Assembly: GCA_024743175.1 (NCBI GenBank)
Contig: JANSXA010000002.1
Location: 310,001 to 374,000, forward strand
Source: Pseudomonadaceae bacterium
GTDB taxonomy: Bacteria; Pseudomonadota; Gammaproteobacteria; Pseudomonadales; Azotimanducaceae
Length of the DNA stretch: 64,000 nucleotides
Direction of reading: 5' to 3'
Part shown: in pieces, positions 8,922 through 17,742 of the stretch
Position numbering within the stretch: position 1 is the stretch's first letter
Layout: each line of letters opens with the position of its first letter
The notes under the pieces: generated by a model
Databases searched by the model: none
Told to the model about the DNA's origin: nothing
Seen by the model: the letters and a program-made list of their open reading frames with translations, nothing else
Translations under genes and position numbers: made by a program

Positions 8922-9779
8922 ATGAGCTACGACACCATTTTGTACGACGTCGACGACGGCATTCTGACTATCACTATGAATCGGCCCGAAGCGATGAATG
9001 CCTTCAACCACACCATGATGAACGAAATGATTGATGCCTGCGATCGCGCCGATGCAGACGATGACGTTAAAGCCATCATCGTAACCGGTGCCGGGCGTGC
9101 TTTCTGCGCCGGTGCTGATCTGTCCGGTGGCGGCGATACGTTTGACGCAGACGCACGCGATGATCGCGCCAGCGGTGTGCAACCTGACGGTGGTGGCCGT
9201 CTGACACTGCGGTTGTACGAATTGAACAAACCTGTTATCGCTGCAATCAACGGTGCCGCAGTGGGTGTCGGCGTCACCATGACCCTGGCGATGGACATCC
9301 GCCTGGCTGCTGACGTGGCGAAATTCGGTTTTGTCTTTGCGCGGCGCGGCATTGTCCCGGAAGCCTGCTCCAGCTACTTCCTGCCACGCGTTGTCGGTAT
9401 CAGCAAAGCACTGGAATGGTGTTATTCCGGACGGGTCTTTCCAGCTCAGGAAGCTTTGGACGGCGGTCTGGTAAGATCATTACATGAAAAGGATGACCTG
9501 CTGGCGGAAGCACGTGCCCTAGCAGAGGATATCCGCGATAACACAGCCCCGGTGTCGGTGGCCATGGTCAGACACATGATGTGGCGCATGCTGGGTGCAG
9601 ATCATCCAATGGAAGCGCACAAAATTGATTCCCGTGGTATCTATTACCGGGGCCGCTCGCCGGACGCTAAAGAAGGGGTGCAGTCGTTTTTAGAAAAGCG
9701 ACCGGCAGAGTTTTCCGGCAAAGTAAGCTCTGACATGCCGGAATTCTTCCCGTGGTGGGATGAGCGTGAATTTTCATAA
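8922..9779 (+). CDS. Enoyl-CoA hydratase/isomerase family protein (crotonase fold)
   Basis: A 285-residue crotonase-family enzyme that would hydrate or isomerise an enoyl-CoA. The CoA oxyanion-hole segments are visible as FCAGADL (about 61-67) and NGAAVGVG (about 110), and the acidic active-site region as RRGIVPEACSSY (about 143-154), where the Glu matches one of the two catalytic glutamates of hydratases. The rest of the fold, DIRLAAD and PAQEAL, is standard. It is divergent from the acyl-CoA dehydrogenase pair (90 bp apart) and fits the next beta-oxidation step after them. The C-terminal 40 residues are Pro/Trp-rich and may define a subfamily. Substrate unknown. Confidence 0.9.
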   Translation: MSYDTILYDVDDGILTITMNRPEAMNAFNHTMMNEMIDACDRADADDDVKAIIVTGAGRAFCAGADLSGGGDTFDADARDDRASGVQPDGGGRLTLRLYELNKPVIAAINGAAVGVGVTMTLAMDIRLAADVAKFGFVFARRGIVPEACSSYFLPRVVGISKALEWCYSGRVFPAQEALDGGLVRSLHEKDDLLAEARALAEDIRDNTAPVSVAMVRHMMWRMLGADHPMEAHKIDSRGIYYRGRSPDAKEGVQSFLEKRPAEFSGKVSSDMPEFFPWWDEREFS

Positions 9780-9818
9780 ACATTTGCGGACTAAATACAG
9801 ACAATAAAGGAAAACAGC

Positions 9819-10061
9819 ATGACACAACCCACAGTTGCACAGACGGCGCCGTTCCCGGTAGACGTTGAAGAAGGCAAAAAATACTTCTGGTGCGCCTGCG
9901 GTAAGTCCGCGCGCCAGCCGTTCTGCGACGGCTCCCACGAAGGTACCGAATTTACGCCAATGGCATATCAGGCTCCGGCCAGCAAAACGCTGTATTTCTG
10001 TGGCTGTAAACACACCGCCAATGCACCGCTGTGTGATGGCGCTCATAACTCATTGGGATAA
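9819..10061 (+). CDS. Double CDGSH iron-sulfur protein
   Basis: An 80-residue soluble protein with two CDGSH-type 2Fe-2S sites. Site 1 has ligands C25, C27, C36 and H40 (C-x-C-x8-CDGSH); site 2 has C61, C63, C72 and H76 (ending CDGAH). The three-Cys-one-His ligation gives redox-active, pH-labile clusters in this family, which includes the human CISD3 type with two motifs per chain. There is no membrane anchor. It follows the crotonase by 39 bp and precedes the DUF349 gene by 8 bp, so it may be in one transcript with both. Cellular partner unknown. Confidence 0.93.
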   Translation: MTQPTVAQTAPFPVDVEEGKKYFWCACGKSARQPFCDGSHEGTEFTPMAYQAPASKTLYFCGCKHTANAPLCDGAHNSLG

Positions 10062-10069
10062 GGTAAACG

Positions 10070-12799
10070 ATGTTAAGTCGATGGTTTAAAAGAAGTAATC
10101 GACTTGAACACGCGGACGCCGCGACGCGGTTGGCAGCGGTCAAAGCACTATCTGCAGAGCAAGCTGCAGACAGCCAGGAGACGCTGGCCACTCTGGCCAG
10201 GGACGATGCTGATACCGATGTGCGCAAGGCGGCTATCACCTGCCTGTCGGATGGTGAGCTTCTCGGTGCGCTGTTAGACGACAACGCAGTGGCTGAAGCT
10301 GCTGTGACAAGAGTGTGCAAGCTTGTTGCACAGGGCCAGGCCCCTGCCTGCGCGCAACACGAGGCGGTCATCGCCGCTCGCATCGCAACCTGCACCGCAG
10401 ATGATCTCGAATCCCTCTGGCCTGCACTGACGACCCCGGAGCAGTGTGCAGAACTGGCTTTGCAGCTGCGCGATGAAGCCAGAGCTCGAGTACTCACGCA
10501 CCCATTGTTAAAGGCAGAATCTGGTCTGGCGGTGCTGCAGAAAGCGGCCCGTGGGCGTGACAAATCCTGCCACCGGCATGCGCGGGACAAACTTGATCAG
10601 ATCAAACAGGCGCGCGCGGCTATCACCGAGCAGGACCAGCGTCTTGTGGAACTGGACAGTGCTATCCACAAGGCGCTGAAACTGGAACCCGCAGAACCCG
10701 GTGCTTTGTTAGTACATCGCCAGAAGCTGTTACGGATGCGGGATATGCGTGCGGAGTTGATCACAGCCCTCTCCGAGCTGCAGAGCCAACTTATCGCGGC
10801 AGGTGGAAACCATGATTTCAGAGATCCCGGCGTTGATCCTCTGGCTGACGCTGACCTGAGTTTGCCTGACCCGCTGGACAACCCGTTTATCGCTCTGAGC
10901 GAACAGTGGCGCGCCCTGCAGAAAAAAATGCTTGCAGGCGAAGATGCTGAGCTGCTGCACACAGAACAACAGAATCTGACCAGCCAGTGGTTGCAGCATG
11001 CAGATAAAATACCGCCCACAGCTGAGCAGCATGCAACCTTCACTGACATCAGGAGGGAGCTGCAGGCCTATCGAAAGACCTGGCAACGCAGCGATACCCT
11101 GCGCAGCGAGCCCCTGAGCGCACCGGAACCATTAGCAGAGAAGCTGACCTTCGATCGAGATACCAAAGGCCTGTTAAAGCAGCGACGCAGTTGGCTGAAG
11201 CGCTGGAAAAAGACCATCACTTCGGTGGACTGGCCATCAGATCAGGCGACACCTGACTGGCTGACAAAGGCCCAGGCGCAGCTGGCACAGGTTGAAAAAG
11301 ACCTGGAGAGACTGGCAGCCGTGACCAAAGATGCGGGACAGCAGATGGAACGTCTGGTCGAAGATGCCGATCAGGCGTTAACGGAGGGACAAATCGAACG
11401 CGCCATTCAACATATTCGTCAGGCAAGAGAGCTGCAGAAAGCCGGCATCAGTGACAACGACGCCGCTCTTGCCAACCTCAGCGCCAGGCTTGCGGAACTT
11501 CGCGACTGGCAGAAGTTTGCCACAGATCCTAAGCGTCAGGAACTGCTCGACGCAATTGAACAACTGGCGACAAATCCAAGGACGCCCGTAGACCAGGTTG
11601 CCCTGCTGAAAGACTTACGTGAGCAATGGCGCGCTCTGGGTCGCCCGGTAAGCGCTGAACACATCGCCCAGCAGCAACAGTTTGATCAATTTGCAGATCA
11701 GGCTTTTGAGCCCTGCAAAACTTACTTCGCGGAACAAGCGCAGCTGCGCCAGGAGAACCTGGCTGCCCGCGTCCAGCTGTGTGAACAACTACAGACCTAC
11801 CTTGATCAGACAGACTGGCAGAACACCGACATCCAGGCGGCAGAGAATATTATGCGCAGTGCGCGTGAGGAATGGCATCGCTACCGGCCTTGTGATCGCA
11901 AAGCCCTCAAGCCAGTGGAACAGACCTTTGAAACCCTGCAGGACACCTTACACAGCAAAATTAAGAGCGTATGGAATGATAACGTTGCCGCCAAACAGGC
12001 GATTGTTGATGAGGCACAAGCCCAGGCGGCAGCAGTGGCTGACAACGTTGACGATGAAGTGCTGAATGCCGCGATTCAGAGCGCCAAAGACCTGCAGCAG
12101 CAGTGGCGCACAATCGGGCGTACTCCCAGATCTGCAGATCAGAAGCTCTGGCGCGATTTTCGTAGTGCCTGTGATCAGATTTTTGCTCAGCGAGATGCAG
12201 CTGACACTGCGCACAAACAAGCCAGCGCAGAACAGCTGCAAAGGTTTGAAGAGGCTGTAAAAGAGTTTGAAATGGCTGCCGCTGGCACTGAACACAGCCG
12301 CGCGGCGCTGGACACATTTATCGATAATCTGAATGATCTCGCACAGGATATCAGCCTCTCCGCGCAACATCGACAGCGGGTCGAGAGTGCCCGAGAGACC
12401 TATCGCGCAGCGCTTCAAACCCTCGCCAAAGCTGGCGTTGTAGCGCAGTTAAAGCAGTTTGAAAACTGGGATGCTGAGGTCTCAGCCGCTGAGGCAGAGG
12501 GCACTGAAATCGATGCCCCACATCCTGTTTTTGCTCCGCGACTTGCCGGAGACAGTCATACCGAAGATTGGTTGGAACTAACTCTCGAAGCAGAGATCGC
12601 GGCCAATTTACCCAGCCCGGAGACCGATCGCAGTGCGCGAATGGCACTACAGGTTGAGCTGATGAACGCAGGCAGACGTGACCTCGCCCAGGAAGACTGG
12701 AAAGAGCTGCGTAACCGGTGGTGTGCAGCAGGTCCAAAAGATGAAATGGGCGAGCAGCTGCGCAGTCGTTTTTTTGCGGCGCTGCAGACCCGGCTGTAG
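10070..12799 (+). CDS. DUF349 repeat protein
   Basis: A 909-residue, soluble, almost wholly alpha-helical protein. The N-terminal about 130 residues look like HEAT-type helical repeats (aspartate-rich ARDDADTDVRKAAIT), followed by repeated DUF349 units recognisable by Q-W-R-x-L/I-G-R elements (QWRALGRP, QWRTIGRT, EWHRYRP) and long charged coiled-coil-like helices. DUF349 proteins are found in many proteobacteria; no biochemical role can be read here. It overlaps nothing and is convergent with the histidine kinase gene (16 bp gap). Confidence 0.85.
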   Translation: MLSRWFKRSNRLEHADAATRLAAVKALSAEQAADSQETLATLARDDADTDVRKAAITCLSDGELLGALLDDNAVAEAAVTRVCKLVAQGQAPACAQHEAVIAARIATCTADDLESLWPALTTPEQCAELALQLRDEARARVLTHPLLKAESGLAVLQKAARGRDKSCHRHARDKLDQIKQARAAITEQDQRLVELDSAIHKALKLEPAEPGALLVHRQKLLRMRDMRAELITALSELQSQLIAAGGNHDFRDPGVDPLADADLSLPDPLDNPFIALSEQWRALQKKMLAGEDAELLHTEQQNLTSQWLQHADKIPPTAEQHATFTDIRRELQAYRKTWQRSDTLRSEPLSAPEPLAEKLTFDRDTKGLLKQRRSWLKRWKKTITSVDWPSDQATPDWLTKAQAQLAQVEKDLERLAAVTKDAGQQMERLVEDADQALTEGQIERAIQHIRQARELQKAGISDNDAALANLSARLAELRDWQKFATDPKRQELLDAIEQLATNPRTPVDQVALLKDLREQWRALGRPVSAEHIAQQQQFDQFADQAFEPCKTYFAEQAQLRQENLAARVQLCEQLQTYLDQTDWQNTDIQAAENIMRSAREEWHRYRPCDRKALKPVEQTFETLQDTLHSKIKSVWNDNVAAKQAIVDEAQAQAAAVADNVDDEVLNAAIQSAKDLQQQWRTIGRTPRSADQKLWRDFRSACDQIFAQRDAADTAHKQASAEQLQRFEEAVKEFEMAAAGTEHSRAALDTFIDNLNDLAQDISLSAQHRQRVESARETYRAALQTLAKAGVVAQLKQFENWDAEVSAAEAEGTEIDAPHPVFAPRLAGDSHTEDWLELTLEAEIAANLPSPETDRSARMALQVELMNAGRRDLAQEDWKELRNRWCAAGPKDEMGEQLRSRFFAALQTRL

Positions 12800-12815
12800 A
12801 ACTCTGTCGAAGCGG

Positions 12816-14153
12816 CTATTGGGGTAAATAAAGGCTGACGCTGGCCCCACCCAGGGCGCTGTTGTCTATGTCCAGTTCGCCGGCATACAACTCCACCAGT
12901 TCAGCCACCATCGCGAGACCGATACCCTGGCCCGACTGGATCTCGTCCAGGCGGCGCCCGCGGCGTAAGACTTCCGAGCGCATGGCTGACGGAATGCCCT
13001 CTCCGTCATCTTCTACGGTTATCTGCGCGCGCTGACCGTGCTCTGCATCCGCTACCGCCGAGACGGTTATGGCAATCCTGCTTCTGCTGTATTTAAACGC
13101 GTTCTCCAGCAGGTTGCCGACCATCTCCATGAAATCACGCTCATCACCCCGCGCTGTAACATCAGCATCCGCATTGACCTGCACCGCTATCCCGCGTTCC
13201 AGGTATGCAGTCTGTAATGCGCGCAGCAGACGTTCCACCATTTCTCCAATCATCACATTCTGTCCCACCACTACAGGCCCACTGGCTGATGCTTTGGTGA
13301 GCTGATGCATAACCGTGGTTTCCATGCGATCGAGTTGTTCTGTCAGCAGCGGTTTATCAACCTGGGTATCAAGCAAACTGTTACGCACCACCGCCAGCGG
13401 TGTTTTCAGGCTGTGCGCCAGGTCGTCCAACGCATTTCGATAACGGCTGCGGGAACGTTGTTCATGATCGACAAAACGATCGAGATTCTGCGCCAGACCG
13501 GCCAGCTCTTTCGGGTAGTTAGCACTGAGGCTCTGGCGCTGCCCGGCTTCCAACTCCTGAACTTCCTCCGCCATGGTGCGTAACGGTAACAGGCCCCAGC
13601 GTAACGCCAGCAGTTGTGCAAAAATAAACAGCGCGGTGGCTGCACCCAGGCCAATACCCAGGCTGCGACGGAACTGATTAATCGCAATGCGAAAGGGACG
13701 CTGATCTGTGGCAGCACTGAAAATCACTTCTTCAGTGTCGGCATTCTCCCAGATCACGGTATAACTCAGATGGTAACGGGGTGTTGCGTCGCTGACTGCC
13801 GTGAACACAAAGGCGCCAGGTTCCGCATCTATGCTCGGAAATGCCACCACAGAGGTCACCGCTGAAGGCGAGCGCCAGATGACCTCTCCCAATTCGTTGC
13901 TGACTTTGGCATACAGACCGCTTTCAGGCTGGGTGAGTCGTGGTTCGGTAACACCTTCGCTGAAGGTCAGACGACCGTTAATTTCGTCGACCGAACCCAT
14001 TAAAGAATAGATCACCAGGCGCAACTGCTCCTGAGCACCGCTCACCACGCTGGCGGTGAACGAACGTTCAAGCACATAGCCGGTGATGGTCAAAAACAGC
14101 GCCAGCACACAGGTTGTGGTGATGAGCAGCCGTTTTTGAATGGAGTTATTCAA
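12816..14153 (-). CDS. Sensor histidine kinase, PhoQ-like
   Basis: A 445-residue inner-membrane histidine kinase. Transmembrane helices lie at about 8-28 and 165-187, bracketing a periplasmic sensor of about 130 residues. Then come a HAMP-like linker, a dimerisation/phosphoacceptor helix with H247 in DLAHSLKTPL, the N box with N351 in LLENAFKYS, the G1 box DDGEGIP (about 382-388) and the G2 box GQGIGLA. The start codon overlaps the stop of the response-regulator gene by 4 bp, indicating translational coupling. The LAHSLKTPL variant is that of PhoQ-type kinases. The sensed signal is not determinable; the sensor is not notably acidic, so Mg2+ sensing should not be assumed. Confidence 0.92.
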   Translation of the reverse strand: MNNSIQKRLLITTTCVLALFLTITGYVLERSFTASVVSGAQEQLRLVIYSLMGSVDEINGRLTFSEGVTEPRLTQPESGLYAKVSNELGEVIWRSPSAVTSVVAFPSIDAEPGAFVFTAVSDATPRYHLSYTVIWENADTEEVIFSAATDQRPFRIAINQFRRSLGIGLGAATALFIFAQLLALRWGLLPLRTMAEEVQELEAGQRQSLSANYPKELAGLAQNLDRFVDHEQRSRSRYRNALDDLAHSLKTPLAVVRNSLLDTQVDKPLLTEQLDRMETTVMHQLTKASASGPVVVGQNVMIGEMVERLLRALQTAYLERGIAVQVNADADVTARGDERDFMEMVGNLLENAFKYSRSRIAITVSAVADAEHGQRAQITVEDDGEGIPSAMRSEVLRRGRRLDEIQSGQGIGLAMVAELVELYAGELDIDNSALGGASVSLYLPQ

Positions 14154-14821
14154 ACAGGATTATCCGCCAGAAAACGGTAACCCTGGCCGCGTACCGTGCG
14201 GATAAGATCAACCGGGGAGATTTTTTTCCGTAACCGGCCAACAAAAACTTCAATTACATTGCTGTCTCGATCAAAGTCCTGTTCATACAAGTGATCCGTC
14301 AGCTCACTTTTGCTGACAACACGATTCGGATTGAGCATCAGATATTCTAACACTTTATATTCGTATGCCGTCAGCTCAATGGCCTGCTCAGATACCCGGA
14401 CTTCCTTTTTCGCCGTATCTAACTGCAGATCACCCTGACTCAATACCGGCGAGGCATAGCCTGCCGTTCTACGAATCAGCGCATTCAACCGCGCCATAAG
14501 TTCTTCCATCTGAAACGGTTTGGCCAGGTAGTCGTCCGCACCCGCTTCAAGCCCCTGTACCTTATCCTGCCAGTGGCCGCGTGCGGTCAGCACCAGGACC
14601 GGGAAGCTACGGTCTTCACCACGGAGGGTTTTGATCAGCGAAAGGCCGTCAACTTTTGGCAAACCCAGATCAATGACCGCAGCGTCGTACTCATACTCAC
14701 GACCAAAGTACAGACCTTCCTCACCGTCAGCGGCAAGATCCACCGCATAACCTTCACCTTTAAGATGGCTTCCCAGTTGTTCACGCAAGCTGGCTTCGTC
14801 TTCAACTATCAGTATTCGCAT
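14150..14821 (-). CDS. OmpR/PhoB-family response regulator, PhoP-like
   Basis: A 223-residue response regulator. The receiver domain (1-120) has the acidic pair E7/D8, phospho-acceptor D51, T79 and K101. The C-terminal domain (about 125-223) is the winged helix of the OmpR/PhoB family with AYEYKVLEYL, the recognition-helix region NVIEVFVGRLRKK and the wing RTVRGQGYRF. It would bind DNA as a phosphorylation-driven dimer. The gene order PepSY protein, regulator, kinase is on one strand and likely an operon; the PepSY protein may feed back on the kinase. Confidence 0.95.
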   Translation of the reverse strand: MRILIVEDEASLREQLGSHLKGEGYAVDLAADGEEGLYFGREYEYDAAVIDLGLPKVDGLSLIKTLRGEDRSFPVLVLTARGHWQDKVQGLEAGADDYLAKPFQMEELMARLNALIRRTAGYASPVLSQGDLQLDTAKKEVRVSEQAIELTAYEYKVLEYLMLNPNRVVSKSELTDHLYEQDFDRDSNVIEVFVGRLRKKISPVDLIRTVRGQGYRFLADNPV

Positions 14822-14890
14822 ATCTGCCTATCAATTCATTAGCTGTTGCGGTTCTGGTGTAACCCACTCAAAGTCTTGAGCGCGCAGCGG

Positions 14891-15247
14891 CTAGCGACCG
14901 CCTTTCACCCTGCCTTGCTGGTCTACCGTAACCGTTATCACCCGCTCACCATCCACCAGCATGCGGACCCGGTAAATGGTGTTACCGCCTCGCTGTTTCG
15001 GCGTGGCTGACAAAACACGTCCGCCCACTTTCTGCCGCGCCAGCGAAGTTGCTTTGTCTATCGAGATTCCGGGAGACGGCGCAAACGATTGACCACGGTT
15101 CAAACCATTCCGCGGCTGCTCAACACTGCTCAGACCATCCCGCGGTTCTGCGGCATGAACCGACAGACTCAGCAGTGCAGACATCAACAGCACACCAGCG
15201 CGCACCAGGAGGCGTCTGCTCGGATTTCTGATGTGTTTGTTGTGCAT
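14891..15247 (-). CDS. Exported PepSY-domain protein
   Basis: A 118-residue protein with a signal peptide (basic start, hydrophobic LLMSALLSLSVHA, cleavage near AxA at about 33) and a single C-terminal PepSY-like domain (about 60-116: ISIDKATSLARQKV, then IYRVRMLVDGERVITVTVD). PepSY modules are small periplasmic regulators, often encoded next to PhoP/PhoQ-like systems, as here (69 bp upstream of the regulator). Between signal and domain lie two short RDGL/RNGL repeats. Confidence 0.83.
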   Translation of the reverse strand: MHNKHIRNPSRRLLVRAGVLLMSALLSLSVHAAEPRDGLSSVEQPRNGLNRGQSFAPSPGISIDKATSLARQKVGGRVLSATPKQRGGNTIYRVRMLVDGERVITVTVDQQGRVKGGR

Positions 15248-15316
15248 GACTGCTGACCTGACCTCGGAAGCGTTTATTGTACGCGTAATAATTACTGGGT
15301 TGACAGAGGTGACTGC

Positions 15317-15871
15317 TTAACCCGCCGGGCTGACATGTACCCGTACACGGATCGAGTCACCAGGATCTCTGGGCATGCGCGTCTGATAAGTCTGACCCGC
15401 ATAACGGTAACGCACATCGTAACCCGTCAGCTGTTGTTCAGAGCGATACTCACTGACAGTTTCGCAAACCTGTTCAGTCCGATACTGCACGGGTGCACCA
15501 CGATAACTGCGATTCTGACGTGCAATATCAGCACCGATCGAACCACCGAGCACCGCACCTACTACCGTCCCCACCTGCTTGTTACGCTTTTTATGGCCTA
15601 CAGCATTACCCAGCGCGCCACCGATAATGGCACCAAGGATCGGACCTGTGGCAGAAGCTCGATGTTCCGGGGCGTGACGATAGGCCACCTGTTCGGACCG
15701 ACACTCCTGCACCGGTACCTCGTAAGATACGGTTTCATAGACGGGCTGGGCACTGACCACACGCGCCCGATCATAAGTACCGGCCGCCAGGGTCAAACCC
15801 GGCACCAGAACCAGCGGCAGCGCCGCCAGTTTGACTTTCTTTAATATGGAATTTTTGTCTGTGTTGATCAT
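15317..15871 (-). CDS. Glycine-zipper outer-membrane/envelope protein (Rick_17kDa-type)
   Basis: A 184-residue exported protein with an N-terminal signal (LAALPLVLVPGLTLAAG) and a central glycine-zipper hairpin (about 75-117: GPILGAIIGGALGNAVG, then GTVVGAVLGGSIGADIA). This 2TM zipper is typical of the 17-kDa antigen/SlyB-like envelope family. There is no lipobox cysteine at the signal cleavage site. Two Cys-containing flanks (VQECRSEQVAYR and EQVCETVSEYRSEQ) are similar to each other and could form a disulfide across the zipper. It is 69 bp upstream of the PepSY gene on the same strand. Confidence 0.8.
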   Translation of the reverse strand: MINTDKNSILKKVKLAALPLVLVPGLTLAAGTYDRARVVSAQPVYETVSYEVPVQECRSEQVAYRHAPEHRASATGPILGAIIGGALGNAVGHKKRNKQVGTVVGAVLGGSIGADIARQNRSYRGAPVQYRTEQVCETVSEYRSEQQLTGYDVRYRYAGQTYQTRMPRDPGDSIRVRVHVSPAG

Positions 15872-15944
15872 TTGTATTGCCTCGTGGTTGATCGATTCAC
15901 GGGGGCTATATTAGGTACTGTCAACTGAACGCCATCTGAATAAA

Positions 15945-16844
15945 TCAGGGCTTCAGCGAGACTGTGACCTCAGTCACCTGATGCTGCTCGTCGAGTTGCA
16001 GCACAAACCCCGGTGTATCGGGTCGCTGCTGCCAGAGGGCTTCTGTCAGACGCTGGTAATGGGCTATAAATCGCCTTATCTGCGCTTCATCCATACGCTG
16101 TTCAAGGGGAATCTGCTGCTCCTGCTGGCTGCGCCAGGCCTGCACCTGGGCAAAGCCCGGCACCCGCAGATGTACCCACAAATCCACTTTCTGCCAAAGG
16201 CTTTCATAGTGCTGTTGCAGTTGATCGTTTACCCAGTGACGCCACTCACCCCGTCCGTCTTCATCACGCTCAAGTTCGTTACAGGGGGCAGCCAGGGCCG
16301 ATTCAGGCTGCGCTCTGACACCCAGACACCAGCCTTCGAACACCAGAAGATCGGCATCAATTTCACGTTGCGCTACCCGATCATCCAGACCTTTATCAAA
16401 AACGGGTACCTGCAGGGGTCTGTTACCCCGGTGTACCTCATCAAGCACCTGTTGCAGCCACTGCCAATCATGGGTACCGGGTACACCACGGGTCTGCAAT
16501 AGAGGGTGGACCTGCTCAGCCAGAGAAGCGCGTGCTTGCCGGGTGAGATAAAAATCATCTATCGACAACGCAGCTGCCTGCTGTCCCGCGTTAATCAGCG
16601 TGTTCTGAAGACATTGCGCAAGTGTTGATTTGCCACTGCCCTGACTGCCACTGATCGCGACAACGCGAGCCCTGGTAGCTAACGCAGCCGATGCGACCAG
16701 CGCACTGGCCTGCCGCCAGTCTGCATAGCCCGCTGCAGGCTCAGGAAAAATCAACTTCTGCCCGAGCTGGCGGGCGGCTTGACGCTGGGCCGAGGCCCAA
16801 TCGAACAGAGACGTGTCAGTCATGTAGTCAAAATCCAGAGACAA
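15945..16844 (-). CDS. P-loop kinase, D-glycerate 3-kinase-like
   Basis: A 299-residue P-loop enzyme of the PRK/uridine-kinase-like group. The Walker A is GSQGSGKS (66-73), followed by the DDFYLTRQ segment (about 96-103) and LLVFEGWCLGVRAQ, features of the D-glycerate 3-kinase/YggC subgroup, which phosphorylates glycerate or an unknown small acid. An in-frame ATG seven codons in (16823) is an equally good start. The assignment to glycerate is by family resemblance only. Confidence 0.72.
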   Translation of the reverse strand: MSLDFDYMTDTSLFDWASAQRQAARQLGQKLIFPEPAAGYADWRQASALVASAALATRARVVAISGSQGSGKSTLAQCLQNTLINAGQQAAALSIDDFYLTRQARASLAEQVHPLLQTRGVPGTHDWQWLQQVLDEVHRGNRPLQVPVFDKGLDDRVAQREIDADLLVFEGWCLGVRAQPESALAAPCNELERDEDGRGEWRHWVNDQLQQHYESLWQKVDLWVHLRVPGFAQVQAWRSQQEQQIPLEQRMDEAQIRRFIAHYQRLTEALWQQRPDTPGFVLQLDEQHQVTEVTVSLKP

Positions 16845-16905
16845 AGAACAAAGGTTTACTGCAACCTGAGCCAGCAGACACTCGCCGGGGAACCATATTC
16901 AGTTT

Positions 16906-17619
16906 ATGAGTCTAACCAATTCACAACCAGAGCAAATAACAATGAATAACATCGTCGCATCTTATAACCGTTTGTATGATCGTATATTTGGCCTGATCAG
17001 CAATCACCTGGGCGGTGTGGTTTCTATTGTTCTGCGCCTCATTCTCGGTCCTGTGCTGATAGGCGCAGGTTGGGAAAAAATCACCGGCGACAACTGGTTC
17101 AGTCAGGACCTGTTACCGTTCCCATTTAGCGTGATTCCGGTAGAACTGTCCTGGTTTCTTGCCAGCTGGACAGAATTCATTGGCGGAATCTGTTTGCTCC
17201 TGGGGCTCGCGACCCGATTGTGGGCCATTCCTTTGGCTGTCACCATGCTGGTTGCCGCCGGATCTGTGCACTGGGATAACGGCTGGCCAGCTATTGCGCC
17301 TTCCAACCCAGCACAGCTTTGTGTGCCCGATACCGACGCTTACGCACAATCCAACGTACTGCAGCGGTATATCAAGTGTTACAACGTCAACGAGCGCACC
17401 ATTGAAGCTGCTGACCGTCTGTCCCGCGCGAAATCTATTCTGCGAGAGCACGGCAACTATGGCTATCTGAACGGCAGCGGCAGCATTGTGAAACTGAACA
17501 ACGGCATCGAATTTGCGATGATGTACTTCGCCATGATCATGGCTTTGCTGATTATCGGCGGCGGTCGTTACTTCAGCCTGGATTATTACCTTGCCTTACT
17601 GTTTAAACGTCAAGCGTAA
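16906..17619 (+). CDS. DoxX-family membrane protein
   Basis: A 237-residue inner-membrane protein with four predicted helices: about 38-57 (VVSIVLRLILGPVLIGAGWE), 82-103, 105-122 and 205-222. The first three, with W-x-K-I and FIGGICLLLGLATR, match the DoxX family, small quinone- or redox-linked membrane proteins. An insertion of about 80 residues between helices 3 and 4 (containing two cysteines, C143 and C160 approx.) is larger than usual. The start may instead be the ATG at 16942; no ribosome site is clear for either. Confidence 0.72.
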   Translation: MSLTNSQPEQITMNNIVASYNRLYDRIFGLISNHLGGVVSIVLRLILGPVLIGAGWEKITGDNWFSQDLLPFPFSVIPVELSWFLASWTEFIGGICLLLGLATRLWAIPLAVTMLVAAGSVHWDNGWPAIAPSNPAQLCVPDTDAYAQSNVLQRYIKCYNVNERTIEAADRLSRAKSILREHGNYGYLNGSGSIVKLNNGIEFAMMYFAMIMALLIIGGGRYFSLDYYLALLFKRQA

Positions 17620-17640
17620 GGTCATCACCAATCGTGTAAA

Positions 17641-17677
17641 CTGCGCCCCCTTTGTAAAAGATGTAAAGGGCGCGCAG
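17641..17677 (+). terminator. Stable hairpin after the DoxX gene, possible terminator
   Basis: CTGCGC-C-CCCTTT pairs with AAAGGG-C-GCGCAG, a 12-bp stem with one C/C mismatch and an 11-base loop, 22 bp after the DoxX stop. No T-run follows, so intrinsic termination is uncertain; it could instead be a 5' leader structure of the M16 gene. Confidence 0.4.
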
Positions 17678-17742
17678 ACCGGTTTATCGCGGTCATCATT
17701 CCACTCAACGCGCCACATTATCACCCGCTTTAAGGAGTTAAC

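Noticed and set aside
12816-14821. Calling the two-component system PhoP/PhoQ outright
   Set aside because: Domain pattern and gene order fit, but the sensor domain does not show the acidic patch of Mg2+-sensing PhoQ, so only the name PhoP/PhoQ-like is justified.
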